A stretch of 64,000 bases of DNA from Sphingobacterium hotanense (GTDB lineage Bacteria; Bacteroidota; Bacteroidia; Sphingobacteriales; Sphingobacteriaceae), in NCBI RefSeq assembly GCF_008274825.1, contig NZ_CP030848.1, positions 4,091,618-4,155,617 of the forward strand, given 5' to 3'. Numbering within the stretch: the first letter of the stretch is position 1; every line of letters begins with the position of its first letter. The translations under genes and the position numbers were made by a program. Below are positions 18,706 to 27,159 of this stretch, piece after piece. The notes below the pieces were generated by a model that saw only the letters and a program-made list of their open reading frames with translations, did not search any database and was not told the origin of the DNA.

Positions 18706-20334
18706 TTAAGCAGTAAGTCGATATTTTATGGTTTTAACGCTCCTGACTCGAATTTTTATTGTATATAGTGTTTTATCGCTATAACCATTCCCAAAGAAGA
18801 CATCGTTTGCCCACTTTTTCGCCCATTTTCTGAGGTTATGGGCAATGGCCATCAATCCGAACTCCACAGCGACTTTCTCCAGTCCTTTCATTGTGAACCG
18901 GGTAAACCTGTTGTTGCTTTTCATCTGACCGAAAACGGATTCCACTTCTATGGGGCGCTTGCTTCGATGGTACATTCCCTCTTCCGATACCAGCCTTTCC
19001 CGGGCTTTATCCTTGAGCTGATTGAGTCTATGGTTCACTTCAATGAGCCGATCGCCTTTAGCTTTATGACACCCACTGCGCATCGGGCAGCCTTCGCATC
19101 GCTGAGCCTGATAACAGCTGACCTGGGCTGTGTATCCGTTGGCACTAACTCTGGTTGCATGACCGATAAAGCTGAGCTTCTGTCCTGCGGGACATACATA
19201 ATAGTCATCTTGCTGGTTGTAATACAGATTCTGTACCGAGAAAGGATCCTGTTTATGCTTGCGCTTCTGTTCCACATGAAAGTAATTGTACTTGACAAAG
19301 GCAGTTATGCCCTGTTTTTCCATCAATTCATAGTTCTGCTCGCTACCATAACCCGCGTCTGCTACAAGCTGTTCGCTTTGTTTTCCGTAATGGCACTCAA
19401 AGCCTTCCAAATGTTCCGGCAGGGTTGTGGTGTCGGCAGTTGTTTGATGGATGCTGTAATGGGTGATGAACTGATCTTCGGTGCTGATTTGGGCATTATA
19501 GGCTGGCTTAAGCTGGCCATTCTTCATGTGGTCCTCTTTCATCCGCATAAACACAGCATCGGTATCGGTCTTGCTATAACTATTGCGATCTCCCAGTACT
19601 TCCAGTTGCTCTTCATATTTCTCTAGTCGAGGTAAATAGTCCTCTTCAAGTTTCTTAAGTTGCTTATCAGTAGATTTATTGGCTCCTTTGAACTTGGCAT
19701 TGATCGCTTCGATCTTTTCCTTCAACTGACTGCTATCGATGGCCTTGCTAACTTCTTGATTACCTAATGAAGATTGGTCTTGGGCGATCTGAGCCTCGAT
19801 TTCCGAAAGAACCGAAGCAATGTTTGCTTCTAACTTTACCTTATTCTTCTCGACCGATTTCTTCCAAACGAACGTATAACGACCAGCGACAGACTCGATC
19901 TTGGTACCATCTACATATTGAACTTTCAAGCTAACATACTCCATATCATGTAGCATACGAACGATACTGGCAAACAGCTCTTGTATCTGTCCTTTAAGAC
20001 GCTTTCCTCTGAAATAATTGATCGTACGATAATCAGGTGTACTGTTCCCTGAAAGCCACATGAAATGGATGTTCTCGTGAAGGGCCTGCTCGATTTTTCG
20101 GCAAGAATAGATATTGCTTAAATAGGCGTAGAACAGCACCTTAATGAGCATTCTAGGGTGAAAACTAGTGGTGCCTCCGCCTTTATACTGACGGATAATA
20201 GGTTCAAGATCCAACTGATCAACAACCTGACTCACCAAACGAACCGGATGATTCATTGGAATACGATCTAAAATATTCTCAGGAAATAGACTCGGACTAT
20301 TGGATGGAAGCGCTTTGAATTGTATGTTTGCCAT
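18706..20334 (-). CDS. IS1182-family DDE transposase
   Basis: Cuts and joins the ends of the surrounding insertion sequence. The start at 20334 (MANIQFKALPSNS) is preferred over 20379 because the 15 extra residues are Cys/Lys-rich and atypical. The 542-residue protein has an N-terminal DUF772-type domain at about 40-110 (HPRMLIKVLFYAYLSNIYSC) and a DDE catalytic core. Catalytic residues are visible in YVDGTKIESVAGRYTF (first Asp), LVADAGYGSEQNYELM (second Asp) and VESVFGQMKSNNRFTRF (Glu). A Cys cluster (RCEGCPMRSGCHKAKG) precedes the Glu. A Lys/Glu-rich coiled-coil insert spans about 160-265. All catalytic residues are present, so the element may be active. Confidence 0.93.
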   Translation of the reverse strand: MANIQFKALPSNSPSLFPENILDRIPMNHPVRLVSQVVDQLDLEPIIRQYKGGGTTSFHPRMLIKVLFYAYLSNIYSCRKIEQALHENIHFMWLSGNSTPDYRTINYFRGKRLKGQIQELFASIVRMLHDMEYVSLKVQYVDGTKIESVAGRYTFVWKKSVEKNKVKLEANIASVLSEIEAQIAQDQSSLGNQEVSKAIDSSQLKEKIEAINAKFKGANKSTDKQLKKLEEDYLPRLEKYEEQLEVLGDRNSYSKTDTDAVFMRMKEDHMKNGQLKPAYNAQISTEDQFITHYSIHQTTADTTTLPEHLEGFECHYGKQSEQLVADAGYGSEQNYELMEKQGITAFVKYNYFHVEQKRKHKQDPFSVQNLYYNQQDDYYVCPAGQKLSFIGHATRVSANGYTAQVSCYQAQRCEGCPMRSGCHKAKGDRLIEVNHRLNQLKDKARERLVSEEGMYHRSKRPIEVESVFGQMKSNNRFTRFTMKGLEKVAVEFGLMAIAHNLRKWAKKWANDVFFGNGYSDKTLYTIKIRVRSVKTIKYRLTA

Positions 20335-20388
20335 ATTGTTTTTTTGGGTGCACCTTAAGATACAAAATCTTAAGGACAAAAAAACAGA

Positions 20389-20419
20389 AAAACCCCGCCA
20401 TTTTTTAATGACGGGGTTC
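20389..20419 (-). terminator. Strong hairpin between asd and the transposase
   Basis: Stem AACCCCGCCATT / AATGACGGGGTT with a T-rich loop and, on the minus strand, a following TTTTTCTGTTTTTTTG. It lies inside the IS right end and after the asd stop. It should both end the asd message and shield the transposase gene from read-through. Confidence 0.8.
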
Positions 20420-20483
20420 TTTCTTTAAGAGACCTTTTTAGACAGCCTCATCCATCTTATATCTTAAATCTAACGTCTAAAAT

Positions 20484-21473
20484 CTAAATCAATCCCTTCT
20501 TTTGCAATAACTCTGCTACCTGAACAGCGTTTGTTGCAGCACCCTTACGTAAGTTATCTGCTACGATCCAAAGATTTACCGTATTCGCTTGCGACTCATC
20601 GCGACGGATACGCCCAACGAATACCTCGTCTTTACCGTGAGCATCCTTAGGCATTGGATACTCTAGATTAGCAGGATTATCAACAACAATAATTCCTTCT
20701 TGCGCTTCTAGAGTAGCTCTTAATTCCGCAAGATCGAAATCATTCTCAAACTCAATATTCACAGACTCCGAGTGGCCACCAACTACCGGAATACGAACTG
20801 TAGTAGCCGTCACCTTGATGGAATCATCACCCATAATCTTATTTGTTTCTTTAATCATTTTCATTTCCTCTTTCGTGTAGCCATTATCTTGGAATACATC
20901 AATATGAGGAATAACATTTAAGTCGATCTGATACGGATAAGCTTTCTCTCCATCCTTACCTGCACGCTCGTTCATCAGCTGGTCAACAGCTTTAACGCCC
21001 GTACCGGTTACCGACTGATATGTCGAAACCACGACACGTTTGATTTTATATTTCTCATGAAGCGGTTTCATCACGACTACCATCTGAATTGTAGAACAAT
21101 TCGGATTTGCGATGATCTTGTCGCTCGCTTCCAACACATCTCCATTTACTTCAGGAACGATCAACTTCTTGCTAGGGTCCATACGCCATGCCGATGAATT
21201 ATCGATTACCGTAATTCCAGCCTCCGCGAACAAAGGAGCAAACTCCGTCGATGTACCGCCACCTGCAGAAAATAAAGCAACATCTGGTTTCAGTGCAATA
21301 GCTTCAGTAGGCGTCACAACCTTATACTTCTTTCCCTTAAAGTCAATTTCCTTACCCTTGCTACGCTCCGAAGCTACGGGAATCAACTCTGTTACCGGGA
21401 AATTACGTTCCGCTAATACTGTCAACATCTCTGACCCGACAAGTCCTGTCGCGCCTACTACTGCAACTTTCAT
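20484..21473 (-). CDS. asd: Aspartate-semialdehyde dehydrogenase
   Basis: NADPH-dependent reductive dephosphorylation of aspartyl phosphate to aspartate semialdehyde, the branch point to lysine/diaminopimelate, threonine and methionine. The 329-residue protein has the Rossmann motif GATGLVGSEM at 8-16, catalytic Cys126 in NPNCSTIQ and the catalytic His in VGGHSESVN near 235. Length and motifs fit the bacterial enzyme. It is a single gene, with the IS1182 element inserted 34 nt past its stop. Confidence 0.96.
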   Translation of the reverse strand: MKVAVVGATGLVGSEMLTVLAERNFPVTELIPVASERSKGKEIDFKGKKYKVVTPTEAIALKPDVALFSAGGGTSTEFAPLFAEAGITVIDNSSAWRMDPSKKLIVPEVNGDVLEASDKIIANPNCSTIQMVVVMKPLHEKYKIKRVVVSTYQSVTGTGVKAVDQLMNERAGKDGEKAYPYQIDLNVIPHIDVFQDNGYTKEEMKMIKETNKIMGDDSIKVTATTVRIPVVGGHSESVNIEFENDFDLAELRATLEAQEGIIVVDNPANLEYPMPKDAHGKDEVFVGRIRRDESQANTVNLWIVADNLRKGAATNAVQVAELLQKKGLI

Positions 21474-21756
21474 AGTTTAAATTTTTGCTTTAAATTTTAA
21501 GTAAAATAGATTATAACTCATTGTATCTAAGTGAGCAAACTTACTAAATAAACATCAATGTTTGCAATTAATTTTAGCTATTAATAAGCAATAAGCCTAT
21601 TCACGGAACAATATTCAAGACATCAGTTATTTCGCTGAAATAAATTCAGAAAGTCCAGTACTTTGTTGACAATATATCAATCTAAAAGGAGATAGTAGAA
21701 TTTGGCGATTTAGTACTTTCGTGGAGAAAATGATTTTACCCTTGGAAATGATGAAA
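21474..21756. other. Intergenic region upstream of asd, no gene seen
   Basis: AT-rich spacer that must hold the asd promoter on the minus strand. No convincing TAnnTTTG box or reading frame was identified. Confidence 0.5.
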
Positions 21757-21836
21757 AAACGCTCATGTTTCCGTCGAAACCGCAACAAGAATGAACGCTC
21801 TTGATGGTTTCTCAAGACAGAGATATTCAGAAAAAA
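21757..21836 (+). repeat. Structured 80-nt repeat, copy B
   Basis: Same orientation as copy A at 18551. It keeps the hairpin GTTTC-CGTC-GAAAC, the outer stem CGCTCAT / ATGAACG (one mismatch), the conserved CTTGATGG and the A-run tail. No insertion sequence touches this copy, so the repeat is not part of the IS end. Confidence 0.6.
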
Positions 21837-21985
21837 CAGGGTTAAAACACTTATTTTCTCACTCATACGTTTGCGTAAAATCGCTCTCGAGGGGGATTAC
21901 CCAGCATTAATTTACTAATTTCGCCGGGGTAATCGATTTACATCGTTAATAACAGAAACTACCTTACATAAATATCATTGCAGCA

Positions 21986-22933
21986 ATGAAAGAATGCATT
22001 TTGATGATTGGAGCCAACGGTCAAATCGGCTCTGAATTAACAGCAGCTTTACGAATTAAATTCGGAAAAGAAAATGTGATCACCTCTGACATCCGACCTC
22101 CCAAAGAAATTGCCGAGGGTGAAATATTCGAAACATTAAACGTCCTTGACAAAGAAGGAATCCGCGCCATATTAGAGAAATACAAGCCCACACAGATTTA
22201 CTTACTTGCCGCTATGCTATCTGCAACCGGCGAGCAATACCCTCAAAAAGCTTGGGACTTAAACATGAACGGTTTATTGAACGTTCTGGACCTTGCCGTA
22301 GAATTGGGAATCAAGAAAATCTTCTGGCCAAGCTCTATCGCTGTATTTGGACCACATTCTCCAAAAATCGATACCCCGCAGTATTGCGTTATGGATCCTA
22401 ACAGTATCTATGGTATCAGTAAGCTTGCCGGTGAGCGTTTGGTAGAATACTACCATAACCGTTATGGATTAGATATCCGCAGTGTTCGCTACCCAGGTAT
22501 TATCTCTTGGCGTACAGAACCAGGAGGCGGTACAACGGATTATGCGGTGCATATCTTCTTCGAAGCCATTCGCCAAGGAAAATACACGAGCTTCCTATCC
22601 GAAAACAGCGAACTCCCTATGCTATATATGGACGATGCCGTACGAGGAACAATCGAGTTAATGGACGCCCCGGAATCAGCATTAACCATCCGTTCGAGCT
22701 ATAATTTAGCAGGAATTAGCTTCACTCCTAAACAAATAGCCGAAGAAATTAAAAAAATTCTTCCTAATTTTGAAATCTCGTATTCCGAGAATGATCCTCG
22801 TCAGGCAATTGCAGACTCATGGCCAAAAAGCATCAACGATGACGAAGCAAGACAAGATTGGGGTTGGAAACCAACTTTTGATCTGAAAGCGATGACAGAG
22901 GACATGTTATCGAATCTGAAATCAAAATTATAA
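21986..22933 (+). CDS. SDR-type L-threonine 3-dehydrogenase / NAD-dependent epimerase-dehydratase
   Basis: Extended short-chain dehydrogenase of 315 residues. The Rossmann motif GANGQIG is at 9-15, and the catalytic Tyr142 and Lys146 are in SIYGISKLAGERL. The N-terminal MIGANGQIGSELTAALR...SDIRPP pattern and the RYPGIISWRTEPGGGTTDYAV stretch are those of the SDR-type threonine dehydrogenase family, which oxidises L-threonine to 2-amino-3-ketobutyrate. UDP-sugar epimerases look similar overall, so specificity is a strong guess rather than proven. The yebC gene starts 4 nt downstream. Confidence 0.85.
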   Translation: MKECILMIGANGQIGSELTAALRIKFGKENVITSDIRPPKEIAEGEIFETLNVLDKEGIRAILEKYKPTQIYLLAAMLSATGEQYPQKAWDLNMNGLLNVLDLAVELGIKKIFWPSSIAVFGPHSPKIDTPQYCVMDPNSIYGISKLAGERLVEYYHNRYGLDIRSVRYPGIISWRTEPGGGTTDYAVHIFFEAIRQGKYTSFLSENSELPMLYMDDAVRGTIELMDAPESALTIRSSYNLAGISFTPKQIAEEIKKILPNFEISYSENDPRQAIADSWPKSINDDEARQDWGWKPTFDLKAMTEDMLSNLKSKL

Positions 22934-22937
22934 TAAA

Positions 22938-23663
22938 ATGGGTAGAGCTTTCGAATTTAGAAAAGAAAGAAAATTTAAACGCTGGGCCAAAATGGCTGTC
23001 CAGTTCACACGTCTTGGAAAAGAAATTGCTATTGCAGTAAAAGAAGGCGGCCCTCACCCGGAAAACAACTCCAGACTGCGTACTGCTGTTCAAAACGCGA
23101 AAGCAGTAAACATGCCGAAGGACCGTGTAGAAGCTGCCATCAAGCGTGCTTCCGAAAAAGACGCAAAAGGCTATGAAGAATATGTATACGAAGGCTATGG
23201 TCCGCATGGCGTTCCAGTATTGATCGAAACAGCAACTGATAATACCAACAGAACCGTAGCAAATATCCGCAGCTACTTTACAAAGTCCGGCGGCTCATTA
23301 GGCAAAACGGGTTCATTAGACTTTATCTTCCAACGTAAATCCATCTTCCGTTTCCCTGCTACAGAGGAATTGGATGTAGAAGAACTAGAATTAGAACTTA
23401 TCGATGGAGGTTTAGAGGAACTGTATGTAGAGGCTGATGAAGAAGGAAACGACGTAGTCGTTGTACAGACTTCTTTTGAAGACTTTGGTAATATGCAAAG
23501 ATTACTGGAAGAGAAAGGTATTGAGGTAAGCTCTGCGAAGCTTGAACGCATTTCCCTATCACATAGTACGCTTAGCGAAGAACAGGCAGCAGACGTGCTT
23601 AAATTGATCGATAAGATCGAAGAGGATGATGATGTGCAAGCGGTCTACCACAATATGGACTAA
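22938..23663 (+). CDS. yebC: YebC/PmpR family DNA-binding regulatory protein
   Basis: Cytoplasmic protein of 241 residues in the TACO1/YebC family. The N-terminus MGRAFEFRKERKFKRWAKMA is a Bacteroidota form of the usual start. The family motifs PKDRVEAAIKRASEK and YEGYGPHGVPVLIE, and the acidic middle domain, are present. Proteins of this family affect transcription or, as recently shown for some, translation of proline-rich stretches; which applies here is unknown. Co-transcribed with the upstream dehydrogenase. Confidence 0.95.
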   Translation: MGRAFEFRKERKFKRWAKMAVQFTRLGKEIAIAVKEGGPHPENNSRLRTAVQNAKAVNMPKDRVEAAIKRASEKDAKGYEEYVYEGYGPHGVPVLIETATDNTNRTVANIRSYFTKSGGSLGKTGSLDFIFQRKSIFRFPATEELDVEELELELIDGGLEELYVEADEEGNDVVVVQTSFEDFGNMQRLLEEKGIEVSSAKLERISLSHSTLSEEQAADVLKLIDKIEEDDDVQAVYHNMD

Positions 23664-23683
23664 TCCAACAACAAAATATTTAG

Positions 23684-23707
23684 AAGAGGGCTTTGCCCTC
23701 TTTTTTT
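23684..23707 (+). terminator. Terminator after yebC
   Basis: Stem AAGAGGGC / GCCCTCTT with a TTT loop and a following run of T, 20 nt after the yebC stop. Confidence 0.9.
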
Positions 23708-23962
23708 CTGAAAGTTATTGTTGTTTTTTCAATCTAAACCAATAAAAAATCAGACCAGTGATTGTTCAAGGGTCTATTTTTTTGTCTGGAATATTTTGTT
23801 TCTGTTTCTTAAGTATTCTTCTTGATCAAAAAAAGGACTTTATTACTAAAAACAAGAGTATAATTTTTTCTTCGAGCTCTAAAGGCATCAACTGTTGGTT
23901 CTTAAACGTCTGTTATCAGTTTTTTTCACGGGGAGTCTAACCACCAAAAAAAGGTCGATCTT
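23708..23962. other. AT-rich flank of the IS110 element, no gene seen
   Basis: T-rich DNA downstream of the IS110 transposase stop. It should include the right end of the element, whose exact border could not be placed because IS110 elements lack clear terminal repeats. Confidence 0.5.
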
Positions 23963-25189
23963 TTATTTATAAGACGTGTTCTTCAGGGTACTCAATTGTT
24001 TCTGTAATCTGTCAATTCTTTTAAGTCTTCTATTTTCCAGTATTTTTATATCCTGGGGATGTAATTGATAGGGTTCCATGTCCCTCAGCACATGGTATGC
24101 AGCGGTCAATATCTTATGTGCAATGGCTATTGTCGCCTTCTTATGTCCTCTTCGGGCAGCGATCTGGTGATGCTTGACTGCAAGTAAGGGATTGGCCTTG
24201 GATCTAGAAGCTACCCATGCGGCCTCTACGAGCGTCGTCTTGAGATACTTATTTCCATGTGTTGTTCTGGAGGAATACTTTTTTCCTGCACTCTCATTGT
24301 TGCCCGGGCAAACACCAGCCCATGAGGAAAGGTTCTGATGTGTTGCAAATTGGGTCATGTCCGTACCGATCTCTGAGACGATTCCTAATGCTACTTTGGA
24401 AGACACTCCCGGAATAGTCTCCAGTAGTTCCAGCTCCCGATACATGATCCTTGCGTACTGTTCCATCTGAGCCTCTGATTGTGCTATTTGTAGATTGATA
24501 TGATCGATGGATTGCAGTATAAGGGTCAACATGAAGCGGTGGTGATCTGTGACCTTGCCAGTAAGTGCTTTAATCAGTTCTGCGTGTTTCTTGACCAGTG
24601 AACCCTTGGCCATGCTTGCCAACAGCAAAGGATCGCTCTGACCTTTAGCCATGGATCGGACCATTTCCATGGCGCTTACACCGAATACGTCGCTGACCAC
24701 GCTCCGCAGTTTGACGTTGGCAGATTCAAGGATGTTCTGCAACCGGTTCTTTTCTGCAGTCCGCATCGCGATCAGCTTGCGTCTATGTCGGTAGAGCTCC
24801 CTGAGCTCCCGGATATGTTGTGCTGGAATGAAGCTACCCTTCAGTAGACCGGAAAGAAGCAGTTTGGCGATCCATTCGCTATCCTTCTTATCGGTCTTCT
24901 GCCCCGGAACATTCTTGATGTGGCGGGCATTGACCAACAAAATGTGAAAGTAATCTTCCAAAACCGCGTAAACCGGTCGCCAGTAAACACCGGTGCTCTC
25001 CATGGCAACCTGTGTAATGGAATGGGATTGAAGCCATTGCACTAAATCATACAGGTCATCCGTAAAAGTTAAGAAGGTTTTTGTCTCTGTATCAAAATCA
25101 CTACCTTTAATGGTAGCAACTACTGTGTCTTTATGGACATCCAGTCCACAGCCACGATCAAGAATAAAGGGTAATCCGCTGACAGCCAT
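23963..25189 (-). CDS. IS110-family DEDD transposase (bridge-RNA recombinase type)
   Basis: Recombinase of 408 residues. The N-terminal RuvC-like DEDD domain shows Asp17 (CGLDVHKDT), Glu64 (AMESTGVYW), Asp100 and Asp103 (KTDKKDSEW). The C-terminal Transposase_20 domain at about 255-340 ([35 protein letters not shown]) carries the serine expected to attack DNA. A coiled-coil linker lies between. Established for IS110 relatives (IS621): the enzyme uses an RNA from the element's non-coding end to pair target and donor. The non-coding leader lies just upstream here, at 25190-25310. All key residues are intact. Confidence 0.94.
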   Translation of the reverse strand: MAVSGLPFILDRGCGLDVHKDTVVATIKGSDFDTETKTFLTFTDDLYDLVQWLQSHSITQVAMESTGVYWRPVYAVLEDYFHILLVNARHIKNVPGQKTDKKDSEWIAKLLLSGLLKGSFIPAQHIRELRELYRHRRKLIAMRTAEKNRLQNILESANVKLRSVVSDVFGVSAMEMVRSMAKGQSDPLLLASMAKGSLVKKHAELIKALTGKVTDHHRFMLTLILQSIDHINLQIAQSEAQMEQYARIMYRELELLETIPGVSSKVALGIVSEIGTDMTQFATHQNLSSWAGVCPGNNESAGKKYSSRTTHGNKYLKTTLVEAAWVASRSKANPLLAVKHHQIAARRGHKKATIAIAHKILTAAYHVLRDMEPYQLHPQDIKILENRRLKRIDRLQKQLSTLKNTSYK

Positions 25190-25198
25190 AGGTCTTAT

Positions 25199-25300
25199 AT
25201 TTATTGGTACTAAGATACCGTTTTGGCTAAATGCCTATTGGGACTATGAGCCCGTGACTTTCATGGCTGTTGGTGATACCCGAGTATCATGAATGTTTTT
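25199..25300 (-). ncRNA. Candidate IS110 bridge RNA region
   Basis: Four short stem-loops follow each other upstream of the transposase start: 25206-25219 (GGTA/TACC), 25225-25235 (GGC/GCC), 25240-25253 (GGG/CCC) and 25274-25289 (TGATAC/GTATCA with a 4-nt loop). The position matches the bridge RNA of the IS110 subgroup, encoded in the 5' end upstream of the recombinase. That it is transcribed, and which loops read target and donor DNA, is inference. Confidence 0.45.
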
Positions 25301-25361
25301 TTGTGCCTTATCCCTTCCAATCAACATTACCGTGCATAACTAAAAAGTAATCTCGATTATG

Positions 25362-25369
25362 TACATTTG
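25362..25369 (+). promoter_or_regulatory. Bacteroidota -7 promoter box next to the repeat-protein start
   Basis: TACATTTG fits TAnnTTTG and ends 3 nt before the ATG at 25373. A transcript from it would be essentially leaderless. Confidence 0.5.
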
Positions 25370-25372
25370 TAT

Positions 25373-26359
25373 ATGCTGACATTCGCAGACTTTTTTGCCA
25401 AGAAGAAAATCGACATCAAAGCTTTAAAGAAGGCTGAGCCCTCTTTATATCAAGAATTTGCGGAACATTATGAACTGATGGGCGAGAAGAGTTTCGATCA
25501 CAGTAAGAAGTTCTGGTTCAATAGACTTCGTAAAAGCTATCTCCTTCCGGAGGAAGCTATCAGTACAGCATCAGCGGCAAAACCAGCTCCTGCATCTAGC
25601 CCAACAGCGAACAAGCCGGAGACGGTAGCAGCGAAGCCAGCAGGCTTCCGTCCTAAGTTTAAAGCGGCAGCAAGCGCTGGAACGGCAGAATCGAAAACAA
25701 CAGAAGCGGAGGAAAAAAAGGACGTGCCAGCAGCGCCAAAACCTGCCGGATTTCAACCTAAGTTCCGCCCTAAAGTAGCTGCAGCGGCAAAGCCTACCGA
25801 AGAGAAAACCGAAGAGGCTGCGAACGAAGAAACAAAACCCGCAGCGCCAAGCGGTTTCAAGCCTCGCTTCAAAGCGGACAACCTTCCTAAAAAAGTAGAA
25901 GATAGTCCAGCAGAAGAAACCAAGACTGCAAGCGATTCGGCCGCAGCAGAGGCAGAGAATAAACCGGTTATTACGAAGCCCGCAGGCTTTAAGCCTCGCT
26001 TTAAAGCAGCCAATCCGCCTAAAGCGGTCGGGCCCAGCGCAGGGACTGCGCCTACTGCAACCGAGCCCCCTGCTTCCGAAAAAGAAGAGGAACCTAGCCC
26101 GGTCGCAAAACCCAAAGGCTTTACACCACGCTTTAAAGCAGGATTAACAAAAACAACAGCGAGTCCAGAGACTACATCTACCCAACCTAGCCCAGACATC
26201 CCAGATCAGCTGCCGGAGGAAAAACCGCAGACGCCCGATACGGAATCAAGCGAAGAAAGCGTTATTATAGCAGCAAAGCCTAAAGGCTTCACGCCGCGCT
26301 TCAAAGCAAAGAAAACAGCTGAGGAAGGAAAAGATTCTCCAACAGATGATGCTTCTTAA
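25373..26359 (+). CDS. Hypothetical protein with KPxGFxPRFKA repeats
   Basis: Function unknown. The start is ATG 25373 rather than the in-frame TTG at 25367, giving 328 residues. Residues 1-60 look like a small helical domain (MLTFADFFAKKKIDIKALKK... KFWFNRLRKSYLLPEE). The rest is low-complexity linker rich in Ala, Pro, Glu, Lys and Thr, holding six copies of a basic-aromatic motif of the form KP-x-GF-x-P-[RK]-F-[RK] near residues 88, 122, 158, 202, 247 and 302. Spacing grows from about 35 to 55 residues. There is no signal peptide or membrane segment. Motif copies in a disordered chain suggest multivalent binding to nucleic acid or a protein partner (inference). It is followed 53 nt later by a DeoR regulator gene. 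Confidence 0.75.
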   Translation: MLTFADFFAKKKIDIKALKKAEPSLYQEFAEHYELMGEKSFDHSKKFWFNRLRKSYLLPEEAISTASAAKPAPASSPTANKPETVAAKPAGFRPKFKAAASAGTAESKTTEAEEKKDVPAAPKPAGFQPKFRPKVAAAAKPTEEKTEEAANEETKPAAPSGFKPRFKADNLPKKVEDSPAEETKTASDSAAAEAENKPVITKPAGFKPRFKAANPPKAVGPSAGTAPTATEPPASEKEEEPSPVAKPKGFTPRFKAGLTKTTASPETTSTQPSPDIPDQLPEEKPQTPDTESSEESVIIAAKPKGFTPRFKAKKTAEEGKDSPTDDAS

Positions 26360-26412
26360 TTCGAACTATCCAATATTTTTATATTTTTACAGACCTAATC
26401 AATACATATGTT

Positions 26413-27156
26413 ATGTTAAAAGAAGAAAGACAGGCATTTATTATCCATCAAATTAATCTCCACAATAAAGTACTTTCATCTGATCTAAGTGTACAACTTA
26501 ATGTTTCGGAGGATACGATTCGTAGGGATCTAAATGAGTTGGCGGAGAGCGGACAAGTGCTAAAGGTATATGGTGGTGCACTATCGAAGTCTTTCCACTA
26601 CCCTTTCCAGGAAAACAATGTCTATGCAAAAGAGGCAAAGAAAGAAATTGCCAGCAAAGCAATCTCCCTTATACAAAGCGGCATGACCGTACTAGTTGGC
26701 GGTGGTACCAGTATGATCGAACTAGCGCGCTTGATGCCGAAGGATATACAGTGTACTTTTTTCGCCATCAGCCCATTAGTAGCCTTGGAACTTGCCGAGA
26801 AAGAAAATCTAGAAGTTATTTTACTAGGCGGGCATCTATCCAGAAACACCAATATTGTTTCGGGTTCTCAGGTGATCAATGCCTTGTCAGAAATTAAGGT
26901 CGATCTTTGTTTATTAGGAACCAACAGTTTATCTGTAGAAGAAGGAATTACAGATTCTGACTGGGAGGTTGTTCAGATCAAAAAAGCGATGATTAAATGC
27001 TCGAAGAAATTGGGCGTATTGAGCATCGTAGAAAAGCTGAATTCCAATCAGAAGATGCGTGTAGCACCATTGCGCGATATCAACTACCTGATTACCGACT
27101 TAGACCCCAATCATCCAAGCTTAAAAGAGTTCAGAAACCAAGTAACGGTTATTTAA
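26413..27156 (+). CDS. DeoR/GlpR-family transcriptional regulator
   Basis: Sugar-phosphate-responsive regulator of 247 residues. The N-terminal DeoR helix-turn-helix is at about 5-58 (LSVQLNVSEDTIRRDLNELAESGQVLKVYGGAL, the family signature), followed by the DeoR C-terminal sensor domain at about 75-235 (VGGGTSMIELARLMP, LLGGHLSRNTNIVSG, LLGTNSLSVEEGITD). Targets are unknown; no sugar-kinase gene lies next to it. It is convergent with the CapA-like gene, 3 nt apart. Confidence 0.94.
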   Translation: MLKEERQAFIIHQINLHNKVLSSDLSVQLNVSEDTIRRDLNELAESGQVLKVYGGALSKSFHYPFQENNVYAKEAKKEIASKAISLIQSGMTVLVGGGTSMIELARLMPKDIQCTFFAISPLVALELAEKENLEVILLGGHLSRNTNIVSGSQVINALSEIKVDLCLLGTNSLSVEEGITDSDWEVVQIKKAMIKCSKKLGVLSIVEKLNSNQKMRVAPLRDINYLITDLDPNHPSLKEFRNQVTVI

Positions 27157-27159
27157 ATC

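Larger units (their letters stand above)
18632..20450 (-). mobile_element. IS1182-type insertion sequence
   Basis: A complete-looking insertion sequence of about 1.8 kb with one transposase gene. Terminal inverted repeats are visible: left TGAAGGTGTCTAAAAAGG from 18632, and right, read on the minus strand from 20450, TGAGGCTGTCTAAAAAGG. They match at 16 of 18 positions. No clear target duplication was seen. Both ends carry hairpins that look like terminators, one (18633-18656) formed by the left repeat itself and one (about 20389-20419) between the transposase start and the right repeat. Confidence 0.88.
23945..25300 (-). mobile_element. IS110-family insertion sequence (borders approximate)
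   Basis: One DEDD transposase gene plus a 100-150 nt non-coding leader rich in short stem-loops. Neither inverted repeats nor a target duplication are visible, as usual for IS110. Borders are estimates: the left lies somewhere in 23708-23962 and the right in about 25290-25350. Confidence 0.6.

Noticed and set aside
18838..19626. Plus-strand frame of 262 codons
   Set aside because: It is antisense to the IS1182 transposase, which has all catalytic residues. The frame has no recognisable domain and low-complexity hydrophobic runs.
25753..26199. Minus-strand frame of 148 codons with Gly/Leu/Ala/Ser bias
   Set aside because: Antisense to the repeat protein; its apparent repeats merely mirror the KPxGFxPRF repeats of the real gene.
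25639..26320. Regular DNA repeats that could suggest a CRISPR array
   Set aside because: The repeats are within a reading frame, imperfect at the third codon position and unevenly spaced, so they encode protein repeats. No cas genes are present.
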